This document shows positions 1 to 8,428 of a stretch of DNA of 64,000 nt, piece by piece; position 1 is the stretch's first letter, and each line of letters opens with the position of its first letter. This DNA is from Sulfurimicrobium sp031426915 (GTDB taxonomy: Bacteria > Pseudomonadota > Gammaproteobacteria > Burkholderiales > Sulfuricellaceae). The notes under the pieces are model-generated. The model saw nothing but the letters and a program-made list of their open reading frames with translations. It was not told where the DNA came from and did no database searches. The position numbers were made by a program, and so were the translations under genes. The DNA is taken from contig JASJPB010000018.1 in assembly GCA_031426915.1 (NCBI GenBank), forward strand, positions 31,355 through 95,354. The letters run 5' to 3'.

Positions 1-696
1 TGGGCTTGCAAGGGATTCGAGGCTGGCAGCCACAAGCTCCCGCATCAGGTGGCTGGTGAGGTGCTTGCGTCCAGCACCCCCAAGGGCGTTCTCTCCGGCC
101 CGAGCTTCGCGCGGGAAGTCGCACTCGGTCTGCCCACGGCGTTGACGCTGGCTTCGCTGGACAAGGATTTCGCGCGTCAGACCGCGTTGGCTTTGCACAG
201 TCACCGCTTGCGCGTTTATGCCAGCAGCGATGTGACAGGGGTGGAACTGGGCGGTGCGGTAAAAAATGTACTCGCCATAGCGGCCGGCATTTCCGATGGC
301 ATGCAGTTCGGCCACAACGCTCGCGCCGCCCTGATTACTCGCGGTCTGGCAGAAATCACCCGCCTGGGTCTCGCCCTGGGCGGGCGTCAGGAAACCTTCA
401 TGGGCCTGACCGGAATGGGGGATCTTATCCTGACTTGTACCGGCGACCTGTCACGCAATCGTCAGGTGGGCCTCAAGCTGGCTCAGGGCCATTCCCTGGA
501 CGAAATTCTCCGGGCTCTCGGCCATGTCGCGGAGGGTGTCAATACTGCCCGCGAAGTGCTCCAGTTGGCCCGGCAGTTTCAGGTCGACATGCCTATTACG
601 CAAGCGGTTTACCAGGTTCTGTTCGAGGGTGTTGCGCCGAAGGCCGCGGTGGAAGACCTGCTGAGCCGGGAACCCAAGGCCGAAGCGGTTTCCTGA
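1..696 (+). CDS. gpsA: Glycerol-3-phosphate dehydrogenase [NAD(P)+], 3' part
   Basis: This is the C-terminal part of GpsA, which reduces dihydroxyacetone phosphate to sn-glycerol 3-phosphate for phospholipid synthesis in the cytoplasm. The frame is open from base 1, so the gene begins outside the window; about 231 codons remain of a usual 320-340. The first visible residues, WACKGFE followed by LPHQV, match the conserved stretch after the NAD-binding half. GPSFAREV, the lysine in GGAVKNVLAIAAG and the glycine-rich GLTGMGDLILTC segment are typical of the substrate-binding domain. It converges on the diguanylate cyclase gene with only 10 bases between the stops, and I see no clear terminator there. 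gpsA near trmL is a common betaproteobacterial arrangement. Confidence 0.97.
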   Translation, partial: WACKGFEAGSHKLPHQVAGEVLASSTPKGVLSGPSFAREVALGLPTALTLASLDKDFARQTALALHSHRLRVYASSDVTGVELGGAVKNVLAIAAGISDGMQFGHNARAALITRGLAEITRLGLALGGRQETFMGLTGMGDLILTCTGDLSRNRQVGLKLAQGHSLDEILRALGHVAEGVNTAREVLQLARQFQVDMPITQAVYQVLFEGVAPKAAVEDLLSREPKAEAVS

Positions 697-706
697 TTAT
701 CTTAAA

Positions 707-2725
707 CTATGCGGGCGGAGACTCGGCGATGCACACCCTGTTGCGTCCTGCCTGTTTCGCTGCATAGAGCGCGTGGTCTGCAGCCCGGAGCACGGTTTCT
801 GAACTGGTGCCATGTTCCGGCATGGAGGCGATCCCCACGGAAATGCTTATCGCCGGCAATACCTTGTCGCCCCATGCGATGTTGAGATGCTGCAGGCGCG
901 CAGCAATTTCGCTCATGCGCTTTGCCGCCTCTCCTGCCTCCGAGGCCGGCATGACGATCAATATTTCCTCGCCGCCATAGCGGTAGGCAATATCGCTCTG
1001 GCGCAGGCTGGTGCGGATGCAATTTGAAACCTCCGTCAATACGCGGTCGCCGGCCTCATGCCCGTGGATATCGTTGAATTTCTTGAAGTGATCGATGTCC
1101 ACCATCGCCGCGCTGAAGGGTTTCTTCTCGCGTAATGCGCGCAGGATTTCGCGCTCCAGCGTTTCATCCAGATAGCGCCGGTTGAACAAGCCGGTCAGCG
1201 GGTCATGGGTGGCCTGCTCGCGCAATGCCTCGCGCAGGCGGATGTTGGACAGTGCCAGCGTCAAGGCCTCTCCCACGGTCACGCTGATTTGTACCAGGCG
1301 CATTCTCCGGTTCGGACTGCATCCCGGGGCGGCATGGATATGCAGCAGTCCCAGCGCCTCACCCTGAACTATCAGCGGAATTCCCATGTAGCCGCTGGTC
1401 GGACGTTCCTGGAAATGTTCGCAAGCCATATCCCTGGAAGGGTCGGGAACCTCGTGACGCTGTCCGCGCCGCATGGCCCAGCAACTGTCGAAATCGAACA
1501 CGTCGAGAATATGCACGTCCTTGCCCCAACGTGCCACCGTCTCGAGAAAGCGGCCTTTTTGCGACACAATTGCCAGCGCCCCCCCCGCGCCAAGTTCCAT
1601 TTCCGCGGCTTTGAGGGCAAATACGCGATAGGCCTCGTTCTCCGTCAGGCAGGTCTGCAGCAATTCGTTCATCTGATTCAACAGCATGAGATCCCTGGTC
1701 TGGGCACGCAGCTCCGAAATGGATTCGGCAAGCTGGGTGTGGTACTGCTGAAGTTTTTCCTCGGCGCGTTTTTCCTCGGTGATGTCTTCCAGTATGGCAA
1801 GGTAGTGGGTTATGTGGCTGTTCGGATCGGCGATAGGGGAAATGGATGCTTTTTCCCAAAAAAGTTCGCCATTCTTCTTCCTGTTACGGAATTCGCCGAA
1901 CCACTCCTGGCCGCTGCTGATCGTAGTCCAGAGCTGTTGGTAAATGTCGCTCGGGGTCTGCCCTGACTTGAGGATGCGGGGCGTTTTCCCCCGCACTTCC
2001 GCCATTCTGAAACCGGTTACCTGGGTGAATTTGGGGTTGACATACTCAATCAAGCCGTCGGCGTCGGTAATAATGATCGAGACCGGGCTGAATTCCACCG
2101 CGCGGGACAGCTTGCGCAATTCATATTCGGTTTGCTTGTGGAGTTCGATTTCCAGCTGGAGGCGATGGTTGGCTTGCCAGAAATCCTGAGTTCGCTCGGC
2201 AAGGCTGTCATAGATCTCGTTCATGGCCTTGAGCAGGATTTCGTTGGAATCGGCCATATAGGCGACCGCCTGATTTCGCGCTTCCGCCGGTGGCGTGCCG
2301 GATTCAAGGGCGAGAATTTCCTTCGCCATCCGCATGTCGGTGCCAAGAATATGTGAAATCAGCCACTTGGTAAGGAAAGTGAGCGCTTGCCCGGTCACTT
2401 CGCCCGGGTTTTCATTCGCGGCAGCCCTGGCGTCGAGTGCTTGCTGCACAAACAGTGCGTGGGATTTTACGTGCGAGGCTTCAAATTCGGCGTCGATCTG
2501 ATAACGGTGCATCAGATCTTCTTCGGTTTTGAAATGATAGACAGCGTAGTCGGCAAGCTCGTCGAAAACCTTGAGCAATTGATCCGGGTCTACCTGCTCT
2601 GCCTGCATCCTGGCGAGGGAATTGATGAGACGTACCAGTTTTTTGTGCTGCTGATCCACTTCCCGGATGCCGGTTTCATATTTTGCGCCCCAGACAAAAA
2701 TTTCCGATTTTGAGGTATTGGTCAT
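707..2725 (-). CDS. Hemerythrin-PAS-GAF-GGDEF diguanylate cyclase
   Basis: A 672-residue soluble sensor predicted to make c-di-GMP. Residues 10-140 form a bacteriohemerythrin domain with the full di-iron ligand set: H27, an HxxxE pair in HFKTEE, an HxxxH pair in SHVKSH and HxxxxD in HILGTD. This fold binds O2 or NO reversibly in characterised relatives. A PAS domain with PAC follows at about 205-330, then a GAF-like region at about 345-490 and a GGDEF domain from about 505. The active-site loop is GGEEI at about 584, with an RxxD inhibitory site (RQSD) five residues upstream, so it is probably active and product-inhibited. It lies between gpsA and trmL, with 84 bases to trmL, and is close to the MSHA locus whose ATPase has a c-di-GMP-binding domain. 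The oxygen-sensing role is inference. Confidence 0.93.
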   Translation of the reverse strand: MTNTSKSEIFVWGAKYETGIREVDQQHKKLVRLINSLARMQAEQVDPDQLLKVFDELADYAVYHFKTEEDLMHRYQIDAEFEASHVKSHALFVQQALDARAAANENPGEVTGQALTFLTKWLISHILGTDMRMAKEILALESGTPPAEARNQAVAYMADSNEILLKAMNEIYDSLAERTQDFWQANHRLQLEIELHKQTEYELRKLSRAVEFSPVSIIITDADGLIEYVNPKFTQVTGFRMAEVRGKTPRILKSGQTPSDIYQQLWTTISSGQEWFGEFRNRKKNGELFWEKASISPIADPNSHITHYLAILEDITEEKRAEEKLQQYHTQLAESISELRAQTRDLMLLNQMNELLQTCLTENEAYRVFALKAAEMELGAGGALAIVSQKGRFLETVARWGKDVHILDVFDFDSCWAMRRGQRHEVPDPSRDMACEHFQERPTSGYMGIPLIVQGEALGLLHIHAAPGCSPNRRMRLVQISVTVGEALTLALSNIRLREALREQATHDPLTGLFNRRYLDETLEREILRALREKKPFSAAMVDIDHFKKFNDIHGHEAGDRVLTEVSNCIRTSLRQSDIAYRYGGEEILIVMPASEAGEAAKRMSEIAARLQHLNIAWGDKVLPAISISVGIASMPEHGTSSETVLRAADHALYAAKQAGRNRVCIAESPPA

Positions 2726-2809
2726 GGCGTAACGTGCCTATGAAAGGAGCGTTTGGGAATCAGAATGATGTTTTGATTCTACAGCAGCGTTTTACTGCAT
2801 GGATAGTTG

Positions 2810-3274
2810 CTAAATTCCGCCGTTGAAACCCGACTGCCGCCAGGCCTCGAAAATCAACACTGCGGCGGCATTGGAGAGGTTCAGGCTGCGGTTTTGTGGT
2901 CGCATCGGCAGGCGAACGCGCCGCTCCGAGGGGAAGCTCGCCAAAATCTCTGCCGGCAAACCGCGGCTTTCCGGCCCGAACACGAATACGTCCCCGTCTC
3001 GATAGTTCACCTCGGTGTAACGCTTGGCCCCCTTTGTGGTTGCGGCAAACAGCCGCCGCCCGGCGAAATGATCCAGGCACGTCTGCCAGTTCGGGTGAAC
3101 CTTGAGGGAGGCATATTCGTGATAATCCAGTCCTGCGCGTTGCAGTTGCTTGTCTTCCAGCGTGAAACCGAGCGGTTCCACCAGATGCAGTGCCGTGCCG
3201 GTGTTGGCGCAGAGGCGGATAATGTTGCCGGTGTTGGGGGGTATCTCCGGCTCAAAAAGAATGATTTCGAACAA
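2810..3274 (-). CDS. trmL: tRNA (cytidine/uridine-34 2'-O)-methyltransferase TrmL
   Basis: A 154-residue SPOUT-family methyltransferase, close to the usual 155-160, that methylates the ribose of the wobble base of tRNA-Leu isoacceptors. The N-terminal PEIPPNTGNIIRLCANTG, the FGPESRGLP motif and the C-terminal LNLSNAAAVLIFEAWRQ knot region that binds S-adenosylmethionine are all present. The start is a TTG at 3274, giving MFEIILFEPE; this matches the family N-terminus and no ATG lies nearby. It is divergent from the pilus locus and is followed on its own strand by the diguanylate cyclase gene. Confidence 0.95.
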   Translation of the reverse strand: MFEIILFEPEIPPNTGNIIRLCANTGTALHLVEPLGFTLEDKQLQRAGLDYHEYASLKVHPNWQTCLDHFAGRRLFAATTKGAKRYTEVNYRDGDVFVFGPESRGLPAEILASFPSERRVRLPMRPQNRSLNLSNAAAVLIFEAWRQSGFNGGI

Positions 3275-3350
3275 TTGCTTGTATCCGTGATGGAAAAACG
3301 TTAATTTAACACTATCAATGAGATGTGTTTAAGTTATAAGAATTAACATA

Positions 3351-3411
3351 AACCCCGAATATTCCATAAATCCTGCGCGACCTTGACGCGAATTTATGGA
3401 ATATCGGGGTT
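3351..3411. repeat. Large hairpin in the leader of the msh operon
   Basis: The left arm at 3351-3371 reads AACCCCGAATATTCCATAAAT. The right arm at 3392-3411 is its reverse complement except for one extra A in the left arm. The 20-base loop contains a further short GCGC/GCG pairing. It sits between divergent trmL and mshE and ends 17 bases before the mshE start, with GGAGCGGAG just before the ATG. It could be an operator, a leader-RNA structure or a dispersed palindromic repeat; the sequence alone does not decide. Confidence 0.75.
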
Positions 3412-3428
3412 AAACAACTGGAGCGGAG

Positions 3429-5129
3429 ATGGCCAAACCCGAAAAATTCCGTCTCGGGGAAGTACTGATACAGCAAAAGCTGCTTACCGAAGAGCAGTTG
3501 ATGATGGCGCTGGGAGAGCAGAAAAAAAGCGGGCGCAAGCTGGGCCGGGTTCTGGTCGAAAACAGCTTTGTCACCGAAGAAGGCATCGCCGAGGCCGTTG
3601 CGCGCCAGTTGCAGATTCCCTTTATCAATCTCAAGTTTTACAACGTCAATTCCGAACTAGTGAACAAACTGCCGGAAACCCAGGCCCGCCGCTTCCGCGC
3701 GCTGGTGCTGGAGGATCGGGGCAGCTCGCTGCTGGTGGGGATGGGTGATCCATCCGACCTGTTTGCCTACGACGAACTGGCGCGCGTGCTCAAGCGCGAC
3801 ATCGATCTGGCGGCAGTGGCGGAAAGCCAGTTGTTGCAAACCATTGACCGCGTCTATCGCCGCACCGATCAGATCAGCGGCCTGGCCCAGGCGCTGGGGG
3901 ATGAGCTGGGCGAGACGGTGGTGGATTTCGGCGGTGTTGGCGCCGCCAACCTCGAAGAAGCGCCGGTGGTCAAGCTGTTGCAGACCATGTTCGAGGATGC
4001 GACCCAGGTCCGGGCCTCGGACATCCATATCGAACCCCAGGAAAGCAAGCTGCAAATCCGTTTCCGTATCGATGGCGTACTGCACCTGCAAACAGAAACC
4101 GACAACAAGATTGCAGCGGCGCTGGTGCTGCGGCTCAAACTCACGTCCGGCCTCGATATCTCGGAAAAACGCCTGCCCCAGGACGGCCGCTTCAATATCA
4201 AGGTACGCGGCCAGTCGGTCGATGTGCGTATTTCCTCCATGCCCACCCAGCATGGGGAGTCGGTGGTAATGCGTCTGCTCAACCAGAGCGGCGGCATCCT
4301 GACCCTGGATAAACTCGGTATGCCACCAGACATGCTGGAGCGCTTCCGCAAGATCCTGCATCGCCCCAACGGCATGGTGCTGGTTACCGGCCCTACCGGC
4401 AGCGGCAAGACCACCACCCTGTATTCCGCGCTGGCGGAGCTTAACTCGATTGAATCCAAGATCATCACCGTGGAAGACCCGGTGGAATACCGCCTGCCCG
4501 GCATCAACCAGGTGCAGGTGAACGAAAAAATCGATCTTTCCTTTGCCCGCGTATTGCGTTCCACCTTGCGCCAGGATCCGGATATTATCCTGGTGGGAGA
4601 AATCCGCGACCAGGAAACCGCCCAGATCGGCCTGCGCGCCGCCATGACCGGCCACATGGTGCTTTCCACCCTGCACACCAACGATGCAATCAGCACCCCG
4701 ATCCGCCTCATCGACATGGGCGTGCCGCGTTTCATGGTGGCGACCTCGTTACAGGTGGTACTTGCCCAGCGTCTGGTGCGGCTGGTGTGCGAAAGTTGTG
4801 CCGAGCCCTATGCGCTCAAGCCTTACGAACATGAATGGCTGAAGCTCGAACTGAAGGACGAAGTGGATCAACATAGTTATGTGCATGGCCGCGGCTGTAC
4901 CATCTGTAACGGCACCGGATTCCAGGGGCGCATGGGTATCTATGAAATGCTGGAGATGAGCTTCGAAATGGTCGAAGCCGCCAACCACCACGAACCGATC
5001 CATTTCATGAATCTTGCCCGCAAGCAGATGGCGGGCAGGACGCTACGCAGCCAGGCAGTGAGTGAAGTAATCAAAGGCCGGACTACAGCGGCGGAAGCGA
5101 TGCGCATCAGTAACCAGTTCGAGGATTGA
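3429..5129 (+). CDS. mshE: MSHA pilus extension ATPase MshE
   Basis: A 566-residue GspE/PilB-family ATPase that powers MSHA pilin assembly at the inner membrane. The N-terminus carries two tandem MshEN-type motifs, RLGEVLIQQKLLTEEQLMMA near residue 6 and KLGRVLVENSFVTEEG about 31 residues on. Together these match the c-di-GMP-binding signature described for MshE of Vibrio. Walker A is GPTGSGKTTT near residue 321, followed by the Asp box, Walker B (ILVGEIRDQET) and the His box (STLHTNDA). A four-cysteine zinc site (CESC and CTIC) lies near the C-terminus. The ATG has a GGAGCGGAG ribosome site. It is the first gene of the pilus locus, and mshG follows after an inserted toxin-antitoxin pair. Confidence 0.95.
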   Translation: MAKPEKFRLGEVLIQQKLLTEEQLMMALGEQKKSGRKLGRVLVENSFVTEEGIAEAVARQLQIPFINLKFYNVNSELVNKLPETQARRFRALVLEDRGSSLLVGMGDPSDLFAYDELARVLKRDIDLAAVAESQLLQTIDRVYRRTDQISGLAQALGDELGETVVDFGGVGAANLEEAPVVKLLQTMFEDATQVRASDIHIEPQESKLQIRFRIDGVLHLQTETDNKIAAALVLRLKLTSGLDISEKRLPQDGRFNIKVRGQSVDVRISSMPTQHGESVVMRLLNQSGGILTLDKLGMPPDMLERFRKILHRPNGMVLVTGPTGSGKTTTLYSALAELNSIESKIITVEDPVEYRLPGINQVQVNEKIDLSFARVLRSTLRQDPDIILVGEIRDQETAQIGLRAAMTGHMVLSTLHTNDAISTPIRLIDMGVPRFMVATSLQVVLAQRLVRLVCESCAEPYALKPYEHEWLKLELKDEVDQHSYVHGRGCTICNGTGFQGRMGIYEMLEMSFEMVEAANHHEPIHFMNLARKQMAGRTLRSQAVSEVIKGRTTAAEAMRISNQFED

Positions 5130-5133
5130 AAGT

Positions 5134-5436
5134 ATGCGTCTGACGGCAGAACAGGTTGAGGCGATCAAGCAGGAAACAGAACATTATTTCGGTCCCGGAA
5201 CGGAAGTCTGGTTGTTCGGGTCCCGCGTTGACGATAATGGTCGGGGTGGGGATATAGATCTTTATGTGCAGCCCCAAATTGAAGCGGCTGAACAGCTGGT
5301 TGCCGCACGTTTTGCTTTTCTGGCGCGACTCAAGCGGCGAATTGGCGACCGCAAAATCGATGTGGTTCTACACCGCAAAGGCGGTGATGAACTTCCTGTA
5401 TATGCGCTGGCGCGTCGTGATGGAGTGCATTTGTGA
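5134..5436 (+). CDS. MNT-domain nucleotidyltransferase, MntA-like antitoxin
   Basis: A 100-residue minimal nucleotidyltransferase. The catalytic signature is visible as GSRVDDNGRGGDIDLYV: GS at residues 29-30, then nine residues, then D40-x-D42, with a later hydrophobic strand containing IDVV. In characterised MntA/HepT pairs the MNT protein is the antitoxin and transfers AMP groups to a tyrosine of the HEPN toxin. It starts 4 bases after mshE and its stop overlaps the HEPN start by 4 bases, so the pair is translationally coupled and embedded in the pilus operon. The antitoxin role is inferred from the family and the pairing. Confidence 0.85.
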   Translation: MRLTAEQVEAIKQETEHYFGPGTEVWLFGSRVDDNGRGGDIDLYVQPQIEAAEQLVAARFAFLARLKRRIGDRKIDVVLHRKGGDELPVYALARRDGVHL

Positions 5437-5906
5437 ATATTTACTTTGTGGCGCTGCTTGCTCAATGTGAAACTCATGCGCGCCGAATGCGGTGGGCGAT
5501 GGAGCGCTACAAGGCAAAACTGCCGCTAAGCTCCGAGGAATTGCGCAAGCTCGACGACGAAGCCATTGCGGTTCTGGATCAATTTACCACGCGCTTTGCA
5601 AAACTGCAGGACACCATGGGTGCCAAGCTGTTTCCCGCAGTATTGGAATTAACCAGGGAACCTGGAGATTTCCCCGCTTACCTGGACAAGCTGGACCGGC
5701 TGGAAAAGATCGGTGCGCTGCCTTCTGCCGACGAGTGGCTGGAAATGCGAGAAATCCGCAATGCCTTTGCCCATGATTATCCAGAAGACAGCGAATTACA
5801 GGTGGCAACCTTGAATCGGGCATTTGTGGCTGCGCAGCGGCTGGTTGAAATTCTGCAACAGGTAAATACTTTTGCGGCGCCTTACCTGGCGCGTGATCAT
5901 GGATAA
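5433..5906 (+). CDS. HEPN-domain protein, HepT-like toxin
   Basis: A 157-residue all-alpha protein starting at a GTG that overlaps the MNT stop. It holds the RX4HXY motif of HepT-type HEPN ribonucleases: R109, H114 and Y116 in RNAFAHDY. In characterised systems the Arg and His form the RNase site and the Tyr is AMPylated by MntA. It ends 13 bases before mshG, in the same direction as the pilus genes. A substrate-binding subunit for the nucleotidyltransferase without RNase activity is an alternative, but the intact motif favours a toxin. Confidence 0.83.
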   Translation: MNIYFVALLAQCETHARRMRWAMERYKAKLPLSSEELRKLDDEAIAVLDQFTTRFAKLQDTMGAKLFPAVLELTREPGDFPAYLDKLDRLEKIGALPSADEWLEMREIRNAFAHDYPEDSELQVATLNRAFVAAQRLVEILQQVNTFAAPYLARDHG

Positions 5907-5919
5907 GCGGACGATTTGA

Positions 5920-7149
5920 ATGCCATTTTTTGCCTATAAAGCCCGCAATTCTCGCGGTGAACTGATCGAGGGCATCCAGGAGGGTGCCGACAGCGCGGCA
6001 GTGGCGGACATGCTGTTCAGCAACGGTGTCACACCGGTGGAAATCGCCGTCTCCGCAAAAGGACCGGCGGCGCAGGGCGAAAGTCTGCTGGAGCGCTTGC
6101 AGCGGCAGAAAATCACCGCCGTGGATGTAATGCTGTTTTCGCGCCAGATGTACACCTTGCTCAAGGCTGGCGTGCCGATCATGCGCGCCCTGGCCGGTTT
6201 GCAGGAGTCCAGCCACAACCATACCATGAGAAAAGTCTTGCAGGATATGCGTGAAAGTCTGGATAGCGGACGCGAGCTTTCCGCCGCCATGCGGCAGCAT
6301 CCGAAAGTATTCGACGCGTTTTACATCAGCATGGTGCGGGTGGGCGAAGCGACAGGCATGCTGGATGAAATTTTCCTGCGTCTCTTTTATTACCTGGAAT
6401 TCGAGAAATCGACCAAGGACAAAATCAAAGCGGCGATGCGTTACCCCTCCTTCGTGATTATCGCGATGGTGGTGGCGATTGCCATTATCAATATTTTTGT
6501 CATTCCAGCCTTTGCCAATGTTTACAAGGGATTCCATGCTGAATTGCCGTTGATGACCCGGATCCTGGTTGCCAGTTCGGAATTTACCGTGAAGTTCTGG
6601 CCGCTCATACTCATGGCGCTGGCGGGCGCGTTTTACGGTTTTCGTCTGTATGTTGCCACACCCGTGGGGCGCTATCAGTGGGACAGGATCAAATTGCGCC
6701 TACCGGTGGTTGGCAGCATTGTCGAAAAGGCAACCCTCGCCCGCTTTGCCCGCAGTTACGCCCTCACCAGTCGCAGTGGCGTGCCCATCGTGCAGGGCCT
6801 GAGCGTGGTGGCGCAGGTGGTGGACAATGATTTCATCGCCAAAAAAATAGACAATATTCGCGAAGGCGTGGAACGTGGCGACAGCATATTGCGCACTGCT
6901 TCCGCCTCCGGCGTGTTCACCCCGGTGGTGTTGCAAATGGTGGCAGTGGGGGAGGAGACCGGTGAACTGGATGACCTGATGCAGGAAATTGCCGAGATGT
7001 ACGAGCGCGAAGTCGCATACGAAGTGGACAATCTGTCCGCCAAGATCGAACCAATCCTGATTGTTGGCCTGGGGATACTGGTGCTAATTCTGGCGCTGGG
7101 CATATTCCTGCCGATCTGGGATCTGGGTAAGGTGGCGCTGAAAAAATAA
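5920..7149 (+). CDS. mshG: MSHA pilus inner-membrane platform protein MshG
   Basis: A 409-residue GspF/PilC-family polytopic membrane protein that anchors the pilus assembly ATPase and gathers pilins at the inner membrane. The N-terminal MPFFAYKARNSRGELIEG is the usual start of the family. Two GspF domains are seen at about residues 65-195 and 270-395, with membrane segments near 170-190 (IIAMVVAIAIINIFVIPAF), 220-240 and 375-400. The signatures LLKAGVPIMRAL and SRSGVPIVQGL mark equivalent positions in the two repeats. It follows the HEPN gene by 13 bases and its stop overlaps the next start by one base (TAATG). Confidence 0.95.
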   Translation: MPFFAYKARNSRGELIEGIQEGADSAAVADMLFSNGVTPVEIAVSAKGPAAQGESLLERLQRQKITAVDVMLFSRQMYTLLKAGVPIMRALAGLQESSHNHTMRKVLQDMRESLDSGRELSAAMRQHPKVFDAFYISMVRVGEATGMLDEIFLRLFYYLEFEKSTKDKIKAAMRYPSFVIIAMVVAIAIINIFVIPAFANVYKGFHAELPLMTRILVASSEFTVKFWPLILMALAGAFYGFRLYVATPVGRYQWDRIKLRLPVVGSIVEKATLARFARSYALTSRSGVPIVQGLSVVAQVVDNDFIAKKIDNIREGVERGDSILRTASASGVFTPVVLQMVAVGEETGELDDLMQEIAEMYEREVAYEVDNLSAKIEPILIVGLGILVLILALGIFLPIWDLGKVALKK

Positions 7150-7706
7150 TGGGCCCGGGACGGATGGGCAAAATGGGTCTAATCCCGGCTAATTTTCGCA
7201 TAGGGAAGGAAAAGGGCCTTACTCTGTTTGAGCTGGCTATTGTTGCTGCAATACTGGGGATTCTGGCGTTAGTCTTGCTTGATAGAGTGCTGGTTTATCA
7301 AGAAATGGCGGAAAAAACGGTGGTCGAATTGACAGCCATGAATATGCGTTCAGGTATGCGATATCGGGTGGCGGAATTGATGGTCCATAATCAGGAGGGC
7401 GAAATCGCCGCTATGGTTGGGGAGAACCCGGTTAAGTGGCTGGAAACAGTTCCGCCGAACTATTTAGGTGAGTTGAATGGGCCGCAGGAGAATGAAATTT
7501 CCCCCGGTAACTGGTATTTCGATAAAAATCAGCGAGAGCTTCATTATCGTGTCAAAAGAGAGAGAAATTTTGTGTCAGGGCCTAGCGGGAAGCATGAGCT
7601 TCGTTTTCGTGTGATGCCCTCGACCAGAAGGGCAGAAGCTGGCGGTGCGGAAATGCCGGTGCAAGGGGTGACACTGACTTTGGTTGAACCATATCGTTGG
7701 TTTTAA
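7149..7706 (+). CDS. Pilin-like protein of the MSHA locus
   Basis: A 185-residue protein with a type IV prepilin-like N-terminus. After a leader of about 23 residues ending in KEKG comes LTLFELAIVAAILGILALVL, with Glu at +5 and a single hydrophobic helix. It occupies the position of mshF/mshB in Vibrio loci, but I cannot assign it to either. The remainder is soluble with no recognisable domain. The start is coupled to mshG by TAATG; GTG or TTG codons inside the leader are alternatives. A minor pilin or initiator pseudopilin processed by PilD is the likely role. A possible hairpin and the mshA leader follow. Confidence 0.78.
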   Translation: MGPGRMGKMGLIPANFRIGKEKGLTLFELAIVAAILGILALVLLDRVLVYQEMAEKTVVELTAMNMRSGMRYRVAELMVHNQEGEIAAMVGENPVKWLETVPPNYLGELNGPQENEISPGNWYFDKNQRELHYRVKRERNFVSGPSGKHELRFRVMPSTRRAEAGGAEMPVQGVTLTLVEPYRWF

Positions 7707-7732
7707 CGTGTTTTGGCTGTTTCAGTAGCGTT

Positions 7733-7758
7733 TTAACTTGAGGTGGTTCTTAAGTTAA
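7733..7758. promoter_or_regulatory. Short inverted repeat upstream of mshA
   Basis: TTAACTT at 7733-7739 pairs with AAGTTAA at 7752-7758 around a 12-base loop, in the 97-base gap between the pilin-like gene and the first major pilin. AT-rich sequence with a TATAAA tract follows before the ATG. It could be an operator or a weak terminator that lets mshA be controlled separately. There is no U-run. Confidence 0.4.
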
Positions 7759-7803
7759 GGTAAATTCGGCCGATATTACTAAATAGATATAAAGGTACTT
7801 AAA

Positions 7804-8367
7804 ATGAGCGCATCGCAAAAAGGTTTTACTTTGATTGAACTGGTGGTAGTGATGACCATTATCGCCATTTTGGCGGCGGTGGCCCTGCCAAAATTTACCA
7901 ACCTGCAAAGAGATGCGCGCGTTGCCAAATTAAATGCGGCGCGTGGCGCGATAGGCGCTGCCGCTGCTCTCGTTCATGGCACCTATCTGGCTCGCGCTGG
8001 TGTGGCTGACGCTGCGGCCTGCCCCGGTGGGGGTACGGCGACCAATGCTTTAAGTGGCACTTTGTGCACCGAGGCCGGATTGATAAACCTTACCAACGGT
8101 TACCCCGCGAGCCCTGCGCTCGGTACGGCAGGCATTATTTCTGCGGCGGGTCTCACTTTTGTGTTTAATCCCACCTTGGCGCAGCTCAATACGGAAGGTT
8201 TTGGCGCTTCAGTTGCTGGTGGCGTGACAACAATTTCAGTAATCGGCGGCACGGGTACAACTGGCGCGGCTGGTGCACAAGTCAATGCAACTTGCTCTTT
8301 TACCTATACGGCCGCTGCCGCTAATGCAGCGCCAACAATCAGCGCATCTACTCCCACTGGTTGCTGA
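7804..8367 (+). CDS. mshA: MSHA major pilin MshA, copy 1
   Basis: A 187-residue type IV prepilin. The leader MSASQKG is followed by FTLIELVVVMTIIAILAAVA, with the PilD cleavage site after Gly and the Glu at +5 needed for assembly. LPKFTNLQRDAR and the Ala-rich helix match MshA-type pilins. The C-terminal half is rich in Ala, Gly and Thr with a pair of cysteines near the end (ATCSF and TGC) that could form the D-region disulfide. Low-complexity Thr/Ser/Ala segments would suit O-glycosylation. It is followed 61 bases later by a second pilin with its own strong ribosome site. Confidence 0.93.
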   Translation: MSASQKGFTLIELVVVMTIIAILAAVALPKFTNLQRDARVAKLNAARGAIGAAAALVHGTYLARAGVADAAACPGGGTATNALSGTLCTEAGLINLTNGYPASPALGTAGIISAAGLTFVFNPTLAQLNTEGFGASVAGGVTTISVIGGTGTTGAAGAQVNATCSFTYTAAAANAAPTISASTPTGC

Positions 8368-8428
8368 TTTCGAGTCTGTTTTTTGTGATATAAATGTGTA
8401 AGCTGGGTTATTTTTAGAGGAGATTTTT

